The notes below the pieces were generated by a model. That model searched no databases. It saw only the letters and a list, made by a program, of their open reading frames with translations, and had not been told where the DNA came from. The position numbers were made by a program, and so were the translations under genes. Shown here piece after piece: positions 26,505-34,332 of a stretch of 64,000 nucleotides of DNA; position 1 is the first letter of the stretch; each line of letters opens with the position of its first letter. This DNA is from CAZELM01 sp964512995 (GTDB lineage Bacteria; CSSED10-310). The DNA is taken from NCBI GenBank assembly GCA_964512995.1, contig CAZELM010000001.1, forward strand, positions 220,700 to 284,699. Reading direction: 5' to 3'.

Positions 26505-26818
26505 TGGGAATCTCCACTGTCCGCCCGTTCACTTTCCGCGAGATGGTTTTTCAATAATTCTAACTCGGTCTGTAACATCGTTATTTGATTCTTCAACTGC
26601 TGGTAGTCTGTTTCGGATACAGGGGTTGGCATAGCTGGTGGTATTGGATTCCAGGTTCTGCGTCGGCAGGCCCGATTTCCACGTCCGTAGCCGCCTCCCC
26701 ATCCAGCACCCTTTGCTGGATTAGTATATCCGGGCTGGCTAAAATCGGCGCAATATCCGGCTCTGCGACCCGTCATGGGGCTAAAGCCCATTGGTCCGGT
26801 TTGATCTCCTCGAGGCAT
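26501..26818 (-). CDS. DUF5320 family small protein
   Basis: A 105-residue protein beginning MPRGDQTGPMGFSPMTGRRA, with a Gly/Arg rich middle (GWGGGYGRGNRACRRR) and a C-terminal coiled coil (LKNQITMLQTELELLKNHL). This matches DUF5320 proteins, which are almost always encoded with NifX-like and MinD-ferredoxin proteins in anaerobes. The upstream frame extension to 26833 is less likely because GGAGG lies ideally before 26818. Function unknown; the Met-Gly segment and coil suggest a scaffold. Confidence 0.88.
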   Translation of the reverse strand: MPRGDQTGPMGFSPMTGRRAGYCADFSQPGYTNPAKGAGWGGGYGRGNRACRRRTWNPIPPAMPTPVSETDYQQLKNQITMLQTELELLKNHLAESERADSGDSQ

Positions 26819-26849
26819 TGTACAATCCTCCATTCAAATGCTTGCGTTA

Positions 26850-27410
26850 TCATTCGCGAATGAGCGTACCGGCACACCGGGGACAGGTCCGTTTCACGCA
26901 CGGTACATCGCATTCATGAGGTTCCCGATACCCGCAGATCGGGCATCGGCAATTTCCGGTCAATCGTTCTTCGCTGGATCGCTGAAAAGTCGCTTTCCGG
27001 TCACTGTCGCCGAATGAGGCGCACCCGTCCGGACTGAACCTTCCGGGAACGACACCTCTTCTGCGGTGACCTCTCCGGCAACCCGGCATCAAAAATGAAC
27101 CGCTTTCCAGGTTCCCCTCCAGCCACGCATGAATGATCGCTCGACACTCCCCGGTGATGAACGGGATGACGGTGATCCGGTGGCTGGTAATCAGATCGTG
27201 ATAATATCGGGAGATCGCGCCGCAGACCAATGTCTCCACCTGAAACTCCACCAGACGGAATGCATCCTGAAGCAGCGCATCCGAGTCCATGAGTGTGATT
27301 CGTGTTTCATCGACAATGCAATTGCCATCTGCGGTCACGATCAGTAAATCGCGAGCGGTGTCGAACACGGGAGCGATTCGGTGTTCCCAATATGCAAACG
27401 CGGCCTTCAT
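26850..27410 (-). CDS. NifX-like domain protein with C-terminal zinc-ribbon-like cysteines
   Basis: A 186-residue protein from ATG 27410 (AAGGATCGTC upstream; ATG 27425 is also possible). The N-terminal domain (FAYWEHRIAPVFDTARDLLI, FQVETLVCGAISRYYHDLI) is a diverged cofactor-binding fold of the NifX kind. The C-terminal 60 residues are basic and end in CRCPICGYREPHECDVPC and CPRCAG, a double CxxC arrangement that should bind zinc or iron. It is first in the operon, 39-54 bases downstream of a -24/-12 promoter element. Confidence 0.8.
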   Translation of the reverse strand: MKAAFAYWEHRIAPVFDTARDLLIVTADGNCIVDETRITLMDSDALLQDAFRLVEFQVETLVCGAISRYYHDLITSHRITVIPFITGECRAIIHAWLEGNLESGSFLMPGCRRGHRRRGVVPGRFSPDGCASFGDSDRKATFQRSSEERLTGNCRCPICGYREPHECDVPCVKRTCPRCAGTLIRE

Positions 27411-27448
27411 GACGATCCTTTCCATCCTTGCTTCACATCTTTCTATAA

Positions 27449-27464
27449 AGCAATTCCTGCGCCA
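27449..27464 (-). promoter_or_regulatory. Sigma-54 (-24/-12) promoter of the NifX/MinD-ferredoxin operon
   Basis: Read on the minus strand the element is TGGCGC, 5 bases, TTGCT. This has the invariant GG and GC at the correct spacing for sigma-54 RNA polymerase and differs from the consensus only slightly. It lies about 40 bases upstream of the first gene of the operon. An apparent sigma-54 activator gene ends 126 bases farther upstream on the same strand. Two direct GATGATCA copies 17 bases apart (27510-27517 and 27527-27534) are possible activator sites. Confidence 0.7.
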
Positions 27465-27590
27465 CTTCCCTGGATTCATTGATGGATCGGATAACCTGTT
27501 ATGAATAAAGATGATCAATGAGATGTGATGATCAGAATGCGAAGAGGGATTGGTGCAGTCCGGCAACGATAACGGGTTATGACTGGTGCG

Positions 27591-28991
27591 TCACTGCTGC
27601 GATATGCGTTTGCGGGTGGATCGGCCATCCTGATCGGGTAAGGGAATGTGGAGTTTTTTCATTTTGCGCAGGAGCGTGGTCTTGTGAATCCCCAACTCCC
27701 GGGCTGCCGCCAACCGGTTGTTATTGTTCCGGGAGAGTGCACTGCAGATTGTTTGCCGGTCAAGGACATCATGAGCGGACCGGATGTCGGACTGCGAAGA
27801 GGGCATGGTTCGGTGAGCGGTCAATTCATCTGGGAGGTGTTCGATACCGATATCCCCGGATTGACAGAGTATGAATGCTCGTTCAATGACATTGGCCAGT
27901 TCCCGGATGTTTCCCGGCCAGTGATAGGCCATGAGGAGCGACCATGCATCGGTGTTGAGTCCCCGGATGGTTTTATGCTGGAGATGATTGAAACGGGCGA
28001 TGAGCTGATCGGTGAGGAGCGGAATGTCTTCCTTTCGCTGCCGGAGCGGTGGGAGTTCGATCCGTACGACATTGATGCGATAATAGAGATCTTCTCGGAA
28101 GACATTCTGGCGGACCTGTCCGGCCAGATCCCGGTTGGTTGCGGCGATGATGCGGACATCTGTGGTTTCCGGTCGAATGGCTCCAAGGGGTTCAAAGGTG
28201 TGATCCTGTAACACCCGAAGCAGTTTAATTTGCATGGACTGGCTGATTTCACCGATCTCATCGAGAAACAGTGTGCCATGGTGCGCCAGTGCAAACCGGC
28301 CGGGTTTGTCTTTGATTGCGCCGGAGAAAGCACCGGTTTTATACCCGAACAGTTCCGATTCCAGCAGCGTATCCGGCAGCGCACCGCAGTTGACCACGAT
28401 GAATGGGCCGTGGTTTCGGGAGCTGAGGCTGTGAATGGTACGGGCGGTCAGCTCCTTTCCGGTTCCTGTTTCACCCAGGAGGAGAACCGTACTGGGGCTG
28501 GCTGCGATTGCGGGGAAGATATCGAACAGGCGTTGCATGACAGGGCTGCGGCTGACGAGATCGCCGATCCGGTACTTGCTGTCCAGTTCCTGGCGCAGGG
28601 CTTCCACTTCGGAAAGATCCCGGAATGTCTCCGCTCCGCCGATGACCCGACCGGTGTGGTCTTTGAGCAGTGCGGTGGAAATGCTGATGGGAATCCGGCT
28701 CCCATCATACCGGATGATGTACCCGGAAGCGCTGATGATGGGTTTTCCGGTTTCCAGTGTGCGGCGAAGCGGGCAGGATGGGCCGCACAAACTGGATTTG
28801 AACACGTCGAAGCAGTTCTGCCCGATGGCTTCGTTCCGGGAAATACCCGTGATCTCCTCAGCGGCGCGGTTGAAGCACGTGATTCGCCAAACCTTATCGA
28901 TAGTGAATACGCCGTCGGAGATACTCTCGAGGATAGCATTGGTGGGCATTACGTTGGTGTCGGGTTTCTTTTTCTTTTCGAGCCGGCTCAT
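27591..28991 (-). CDS. Sigma-54-dependent transcriptional activator with PAS sensor
   Basis: A 466-residue enhancer-binding protein. A PAS domain spans about residues 18-130 (SISDGVFTIDKVWRI, then CFNRAAEEITGI) with a Cys-rich loop SSLCGPSCPLRRT, which could hold a redox cofactor. The AAA+ domain at about 145-385 has Walker A GETGTGKE, the sigma-54 contact loop GAFSGA (normally GAFTGA) and Walker B GTLFLDEIGE. A Fis-type helix-turn-helix ends the protein (RLAAARELGIHKTTLLRKMK). It starts 4 bases after the SWIM gene. The likely target is the -24/-12 promoter directly downstream. Confidence 0.93.
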   Translation of the reverse strand: MSRLEKKKKPDTNVMPTNAILESISDGVFTIDKVWRITCFNRAAEEITGISRNEAIGQNCFDVFKSSLCGPSCPLRRTLETGKPIISASGYIIRYDGSRIPISISTALLKDHTGRVIGGAETFRDLSEVEALRQELDSKYRIGDLVSRSPVMQRLFDIFPAIAASPSTVLLLGETGTGKELTARTIHSLSSRNHGPFIVVNCGALPDTLLESELFGYKTGAFSGAIKDKPGRFALAHHGTLFLDEIGEISQSMQIKLLRVLQDHTFEPLGAIRPETTDVRIIAATNRDLAGQVRQNVFREDLYYRINVVRIELPPLRQRKEDIPLLTDQLIARFNHLQHKTIRGLNTDAWSLLMAYHWPGNIRELANVIERAFILCQSGDIGIEHLPDELTAHRTMPSSQSDIRSAHDVLDRQTICSALSRNNNNRLAAARELGIHKTTLLRKMKKLHIPLPDQDGRSTRKRISQQ

Positions 28992-28995
28992 GATC

Positions 28996-30933
28996 TCAGA
29001 TGAGTTTTTTTCCGGAGAGGTTATCCAGGACTTCCATCAGGCGGCGTTTGGCTTTATGCTGTGTCCGGATGTCCTTTATCAGCTCAATATACTCCGGAAG
29101 CCGGTTCGTTTTCGTGTAAACCTTCTGCATGGATATGAGAATCCGGCCTGCTTCCCGGTAAGCATCTGCATTGACTCTCGCAATGTACCCGTAAACGGAT
29201 TTCCGCCAGATTTCCAGCGATATATCCGGGTGTGTTTCAGAAACCAATTGTGCCAGGTTCTGTTCCAATTCGCAAGGCATATTGAGCGTGATTTTTTTCA
29301 GGTTTTCATAATACAGAAGAGCATCCTCCACTCGGTGTTCCTGGATAGCGATCTGGAGCAGGAGGTGCATGTCCCATGCTAATCCCCCGGCTGGCCGGGA
29401 TTCCTCCGGTTCTGTGAATTCGGGTTTTGGGAGTGGCCAATGTCCGGCTTTGCGGGCATCATCCGTGTCGGGACGCTGGTGGTTTTCGATGTATTTCAGT
29501 GCTGATACCCGGACAGCCGGCCAGAGTCCGATCGGATCGGTTGCTTTTTGCAGTGCCGAATAAGTGCTGAGAGATGGCCTGGCAAAAAAGGCATCGGCGT
29601 GGTATGCGGCGATCAGATCCCATCGTTCCTCTTTTTCCGCGATTTTGTGGAGCCGTTCCTGGAGTTGATGCGGCAGTCTCAACTCATTGGGAGAGGATTG
29701 GTGGATACCCCGGATGCACCACTGCCGGGCTTTGTCCAGTTCACCGGCATCGATCAATGTATCGATCAACATGTCATACCGCATCGTTTGTTCCACTTCC
29801 TTTTCGAGAAACGGAATGATCTTATCTGGCATCCCGCTCAGCCGATACGCCGTGATCAGATACTTGGAAAGCCGGACTCGTGAATAAACATCCAGTGATT
29901 CATCGTCTGGTCTGGATGGTTTCAGCCGGTTTTCGAGTGTATGGGCGACATGCACCCAGTGTTCCGGGAGAACACCGTCAATATCGGCAATATCGGCTTC
30001 GAGCCCCATGATGCCGAAATCATCCATCATCTGCCGATCGATGATCCACAGAATTTGTTCCGGAGGTGTCAGAGACGACTTGGGCAGAGCGTCGATAACG
30101 ATCGAGAGACACAGGCTCACTGCGTCGATCGTTTCCCCTTCATCCTGAGCCGATTCCAACTGGTCATATACTTCGTTGAACAAAAAGGTACCGAGTTCCA
30201 GCAACGCATCGGCATAACCGGCATCCAGGAGTTCCTGGAATTTCATTTCGATGCGATTATAATCGGGCCGGGAAAAAGTCCGGGTGCGATAATCGTATTC
30301 TACCAATTCACGCGTGATATCACGGATATCTTTCCGGATGCCCCGGATAAGCCGATCGATCGGAGTCGTTGCGATTTCATATGCGTCACGGATGTCCTGT
30401 TCGATTTCCGGAAACCGGTCTGCCATACTGAGAAGAAGTGTAATCAACTGGGTTTTGGTTTTTTTGTTCAGAATGGTTTCCAGGTTGGTTTTCTTTGATG
30501 GCTTTTCCCGTATGGGTACAGGTTCTGCTTCCTCTTCGTAAACTTCCTCATCGGCGTCGATATCGTCCTCCTCGTCCATATCCATTTCACTGAACAGCTC
30601 GTCATGAAGCGGGTTATCGGGATCAAGTAACTTGAATTTTAGGGATTTTTTGATGGATTCAGCGGCGGCCAATACCAGTGCGACGGCATGTTTACAACTA
30701 CCGGTATAAGGACAGGTGCAGAAGCTGGACAGGTTCAGGTCGGGATGGATCCTGACCATGGTGGCATATCGGGAACTGCCGAAGACCCAGGAAGCCAGAG
30801 ATCCATCTTCAGTCCAGAAAATCTGATCCACCCGCCGGATGTACGATTGGCCGCGATCGTAGACTCTGTCTCCCGCCCACACGATCAGATCCTGTGTCGT
30901 TAATTTTTTCATGAGGTTGATGATCGCTTCCAT
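28996..30933 (-). CDS. SWIM zinc-finger family protein
   Basis: The 645-residue protein has the SWIM motif CxC-x5-CxH at Cys72, Cys74, Cys80 and His82 (FCTCPYTGSCKHAVAL). A strongly acidic stretch of about 30 residues follows near 115-145. A long alpha-helical, TPR-like C-terminal region (FLEKEVEQTMRYDMLIDTL, VEDALLYYENLKKI) fills the rest. SWIM domains bind DNA or protein. This architecture is common in bacteria and its function is unknown. It is co-directional with and 4 bases from the sigma-54 activator gene, so both are probably one transcript. GGAGGG precedes the start. Confidence 0.85.
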   Translation of the reverse strand: MEAIINLMKKLTTQDLIVWAGDRVYDRGQSYIRRVDQIFWTEDGSLASWVFGSSRYATMVRIHPDLNLSSFCTCPYTGSCKHAVALVLAAAESIKKSLKFKLLDPDNPLHDELFSEMDMDEEDDIDADEEVYEEEAEPVPIREKPSKKTNLETILNKKTKTQLITLLLSMADRFPEIEQDIRDAYEIATTPIDRLIRGIRKDIRDITRELVEYDYRTRTFSRPDYNRIEMKFQELLDAGYADALLELGTFLFNEVYDQLESAQDEGETIDAVSLCLSIVIDALPKSSLTPPEQILWIIDRQMMDDFGIMGLEADIADIDGVLPEHWVHVAHTLENRLKPSRPDDESLDVYSRVRLSKYLITAYRLSGMPDKIIPFLEKEVEQTMRYDMLIDTLIDAGELDKARQWCIRGIHQSSPNELRLPHQLQERLHKIAEKEERWDLIAAYHADAFFARPSLSTYSALQKATDPIGLWPAVRVSALKYIENHQRPDTDDARKAGHWPLPKPEFTEPEESRPAGGLAWDMHLLLQIAIQEHRVEDALLYYENLKKITLNMPCELEQNLAQLVSETHPDISLEIWRKSVYGYIARVNADAYREAGRILISMQKVYTKTNRLPEYIELIKDIRTQHKAKRRLMEVLDNLSGKKLI

Positions 30934-30984
30934 CGCCTTTATACCCTCCGTTCAATGATATTTGGTGATGTGCGTTGATTCAGG

Positions 30985-31014
30985 CCGGAAAAGTGCATGC
31001 ACGCACTTATCCGG
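30985..31014. repeat. Small inverted repeat upstream of the SWIM gene
   Basis: CCGG...AAGTGC-ATGCAC-GCACTT...CCGG forms a hairpin with a 6-bp core stem and an outer CCGG pair. There is no T-run on either strand, so it is not an obvious terminator. It sits in the leader side of the SWIM gene. Confidence 0.4.
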
Positions 31015-31059
31015 AACAAGGGTGGAAGTCTAGCATGTCAGATGAAAAAGAACGAATTT

Positions 31060-31345
31060 TTTTGGGTACACCCTTCCGAGGTCGAGTATTCTTGTTGTGG
31101 CCGGTTTGAAATGGTACTCCCCCCGGTATAATGAAAATGTCGCTGTTCAAACCTGCCATTCTACCGAGGTCGATCGGTGGATTCAGGGTTGTTTCCCGCA
31201 CCCCGCCGGCTCGTATGGCGAGCCCGTGCGCGAGACCGGCCAGTAAGGGGATCCCCTCACCCCGCCGGCCGATGTTGTTTGACTGTTCCAGGTGAATGGG
31301 CCGGCGATCCTCTCCCGGCCGCTGCGCTGGGAGGTCGTACACGCT
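31060..31345 (+). repeat. Diverged copy of the intergenic repeat family found at 39.6-40.4 kb
   Basis: GTGGCCGGTTTGAA near 31097, GCTGTTCAAACCTGCCA near 31144, CGAGGTCGATCGGTGGATT and GATTCAGGGTTGTTTCCC occur in the same order and orientation as at 40000-40110. Next come ACCGGCCAGTAA and CGGCCGCTGCGCTGGGAG, as in the other copies. The copy is visibly degenerate. The inverted ends TGGCCGGTTTGAA/TTCAAACCTGCCA give a long hairpin. It contains no credible coding frame. From here to 32343 there is no gene. Confidence 0.75.
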
Positions 31346-31540
31346 CCGCATGACACTAAATGAATAAACCTATAAAACGACCGCTCGTGAAGAGGTTTCT
31401 TAGCAGAGGGTAAAGAAGGATCCCGCACATACCACCCCTCCTTCCCCCCCGGGGAGAAGGATCGAGGATGAAGGTGGGACTTGGCAGGCGTTCGCGATGT
31501 GCACCAGTGTGGATGAGAGATGTGATAAGGATATCGTCTC

Positions 31541-32144
31541 TGCGTTGAATGTAATGATCACTGCGTTGAATGTAATGATCACTGCGTTGAATGTAATGAT
31601 CACTGCGTTGAATGTNNNNNNNNNNNNNNNNNNNNNNNNNNNNNNNNNNNNNNNNNNNNNNNNNNNNNNNNNNNNNNNNNNNNNNNNNNNNNNNNNNNNN
31701 NNNNNNNNNNNNNNNAATGGTTGCTGCGTTGGATGTGAAGGTTGCTGCGTTGGATGTGAAGGTTGCTGCGTTGAATGTAAAGGTCGTTGCGTTGAATGTA
31801 ATGGTTGCTGCGTTGGGTGTGAAGATCGCTGCGTTGGATGTGAAGGTCGCTGCGTTGGATGTGAAGGTCGCTGCGTTGAATGTAATGGTCGTTGCGTTGA
31901 ATGTAAAGGTCGTTGCGTTGAATGTAATGATCGCTGCGTTGGATGTGATGGTCGTTGCGCTGAATGTGATGGTCGTTGCGTTGAATGTGATGGTTGCTGC
32001 GTTGAATGTGATGGTTGCTGCGTTGAATGTGATGGTTGCTGCGTTGGATGTGATGGTCGTTGCGTTGAATGTAATGATCACTGCGTTGAATGTAATGGTC
32101 ACTACGTTGAATACACTGATCGTTACGGTGCATGTAATGGTCAC
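31541..32144 (+). repeat. 21-bp minisatellite array, interrupted by the assembly gap
   Basis: Units of 21 bases, consensus TGCGTTGAATGTAATGGTCGT with variable G/A and C/T positions, start at 31541, 31562, 31583 and 31604. After the gap they continue every 21 bases from 31725 to 32103, then decay (32124, 32145). At least 23 units are visible. Because 21 is a multiple of three, long repetitive frames stay open on both strands; they have no gene-like start or neighbours and I treat the array as noncoding. Three flavours of unit alternate (GAATGTAAT, GGATGTGAA, GAATGTGAT), showing old divergence plus local homogenisation. Confidence 0.9.
31616..31715. other. Assembly gap (100 N)
   Basis: Exactly 100 N inside the 21-bp array. 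The size is a placeholder: 100 is not a multiple of 21 and the repeat phase changes across it, so the true array length is unknown. Confidence 0.99.
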
Positions 32145-32343
32145 TCACGGTGGAAGTATGATCGTTTCCGATCGTCCAGCGAATCTCCCCCTTCACTGCA
32201 ATGGGATCGAATGAACCGAAATGCAACCCGCACATATGCGCCTCTCCATTCATGGAGAGGAGTTGGGGGTGAGGAAAAAAGCACTGAACCATTTCTCCCT
32301 CCATCAGAAATTCTGCCGAAATTCAAAGGTTCCTGTCAACACC

Positions 32344-32973
32344 TTATCTGCCCGAAGTGCGATACTGCATTATGTGCGTGGTCCAGATCACGTTGGTCCG
32401 ATTCAATCCATCGCGATTCTGATCGCAACATTCCTCATCATATCCGAATCCATGAAACATCTCCCGGACACGCTCCGGCGTTCGTTCGCAGAACAACCGC
32501 TGCTCCGGGTCCCGATAATCGATGAGACCGGACCGGCCTGTGGAGTGGGAAACGAGGACCCGCCCGTGAATCCGCGTCAGGTGAGCCATCTGGGAGATGT
32601 TCTTTTCCAGGGATTCATCATCCAGATGCATGATTACGGCCATGCATAGAATCAAATCAAACCGTTGGTTCAGCAACGGATCGTCATCGGGCAACGGAAA
32701 GATGGCCACACGGGCGTTGGGAGCGAGTTCCGGGTGGCGCCGGATCGCTTCCTGAAACATTCCCGGTGTGCCATCCGTGAACGTGACCTGACATCCCAAC
32801 CGCGTCAGAAATGCAGCGTCGCGGCCGGAACCCCCGCCGATCTCCAGGATTCGATCTCCTGAATGGACATATTTTTCCAGAAGACGATGGACGGGAGTCA
32901 TGTCTGCGGTTTCGTACCGGTCGGTGCAGTCCAGCGCGTGAGATACATAATATTCATGTGTTTTTCTGTTCAT
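32344..32973 (-). CDS. Class I SAM-dependent methyltransferase
   Basis: A 209-residue protein with the glycine-rich SAM-binding motif I ILEIGGGSGRDAAFL near residue 42, an acidic end of strand 2 (VTFTDGTPGM) and motif IV DLILCMAVIMHL. The substrate cannot be read from the sequence; small-molecule methyltransferases of this length (UbiE/SmtA-like) are typical. GACAGGAGC gives a good start at 32973. Single gene, divergent from sbcD with 97 bases between them. Confidence 0.88.
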   Translation of the reverse strand: MNRKTHEYYVSHALDCTDRYETADMTPVHRLLEKYVHSGDRILEIGGGSGRDAAFLTRLGCQVTFTDGTPGMFQEAIRRHPELAPNARVAIFPLPDDDPLLNQRFDLILCMAVIMHLDDESLEKNISQMAHLTRIHGRVLVSHSTGRSGLIDYRDPEQRLFCERTPERVREMFHGFGYDEECCDQNRDGLNRTNVIWTTHIMQYRTSGR

Positions 32974-33070
32974 GTTCGATGCTCCTGTCTATTGAAATCG
33001 ACCATCCTTGACAATCGATCGAAAGAGTTCCATTCTGTATCATATTTCTACTGGAAACAGGAGATTCCCC

Positions 33071-34321
33071 ATGAACACCGCCCAACCCCATCTGACTGTA
33101 TTACACACCTCCGACTGGCACATGGGCCGGTCTCTGTTCGGCAGGAAACGATATGAGGAGTTCGACGAATTCCTGTCTTGGCTGCTGGATACGATCCGGA
33201 ACACGGAGACCGATGTCCTGCTGGTCGCGGGTGATATGTTTGATATCACAACACCCGGTAACCGCGCTCAGGAACAGTATTATCGATTTCTCAGCAGTAT
33301 CCGCGGGACAACATGCCGGCACGTCGTGATCGTCGCCGGTAACCACGATTCGCCTTCCTTCCTGGACGCACCCCGGGATCTGCTCAAAACACTGGATGTC
33401 CATGTCGTCGGTTCCATATCGGACGATCCGGTGAAGGAGGTGCTCGTCCTCTCCCGGCCGGACGGTTCCCCCGAACTGATCGTCTGTGCGGTCCCGTATC
33501 TGCGGGATCACGATATCCGGAAGGTCGAAGCCGGAGAAAGTGTAGCGGACAAGGATCGCAAAATAATCGAAGGGATACGCAATCACTATGCGAAGGTAGC
33601 CGCATTAGCTGAACAAAAACGCAGTGAACTGGGAATTCCCATCCCGATCATTGCCATGGGTCACCTGTTTGTCACCGGTGGCAGGACGATGGATGGTGAC
33701 GGCGTGCGGGAGCTGTATATCGGCTCACTGGCACACGTCCACGCCGGCATCTTTCCATCCAATCTGGATTATGTGGCATTGGGTCATCTCCACATCCCCC
33801 AAAACGTCAATCAATCCGAGATCATCCGCTACAGCGGTTCGCCGCTGCCGATGGGATTCGGTGAAGCGAGCCAGCGGAAAAGCGTCTGTCTGGTTCAATT
33901 CACGGGGAGAATCCCGTCCATCCGGATGATCGATGTGCCGGTATTTCAGCCCCTCGAACAGATCCGGGGCGATTGGGATCACATCCGGAATCGACTCTGG
34001 GAGCTGGCCCGGAACGACTCCCCGGTATGGATCGAGATCATCTATGACGGCAATGAAATCATCGGAAATCTCCGGGAGCGGCTGGATGACGCCATCTCCC
34101 ATACGAAACTGGAGATCCTGCGTATCCGGAACAACCGTGTGGCCGAGCGGGTGCTGGAAGCGAGTCATCCGGAGGAGACGCTGCCGGATCTCACCGAATA
34201 CGATATGTTCGACCGGGTGCTGGAACACCATCATGTTCCGGATCACCAGCGGCCGGAATTGATCCATACCTACAACGAAATCGTGAAATTCCTTCTGGAA
34301 CATGATGCTCAGGCGGAATGA
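33071..34321 (+). CDS. sbcD: Exonuclease subunit SbcD
   Basis: A 416-residue metallophosphatase nuclease. The motifs are complete: LHTSDWHMGR, LLVAGDMFD, VIVAGNHDS and later MGHLFV and ALGHLHIPQ, which give the two-metal Mre11-type active site. With SbcC it cleaves hairpins and double-strand ends. The start at 33071 has AGGAGATTCCCC upstream; the longer frame from 33008 is not needed. SbcC starts directly after, so they form the usual operon. Confidence 0.96.
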   Translation: MNTAQPHLTVLHTSDWHMGRSLFGRKRYEEFDEFLSWLLDTIRNTETDVLLVAGDMFDITTPGNRAQEQYYRFLSSIRGTTCRHVVIVAGNHDSPSFLDAPRDLLKTLDVHVVGSISDDPVKEVLVLSRPDGSPELIVCAVPYLRDHDIRKVEAGESVADKDRKIIEGIRNHYAKVAALAEQKRSELGIPIPIIAMGHLFVTGGRTMDGDGVRELYIGSLAHVHAGIFPSNLDYVALGHLHIPQNVNQSEIIRYSGSPLPMGFGEASQRKSVCLVQFTGRIPSIRMIDVPVFQPLEQIRGDWDHIRNRLWELARNDSPVWIEIIYDGNEIIGNLRERLDDAISHTKLEILRIRNNRVAERVLEASHPEETLPDLTEYDMFDRVLEHHHVPDHQRPELIHTYNEIVKFLLEHDAQAE

Positions 34322-34332
34322 GGAGGATTGCC

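Noticed and set aside
31497..32525. Open frame of 342 residues encoding a Cys-rich seven-residue repeat, and repetitive frames on the other strand
   Set aside because: They are produced by the 21-bp repeat (a multiple of three) and run through the assembly gap; there is no ribosome binding site or codon bias.
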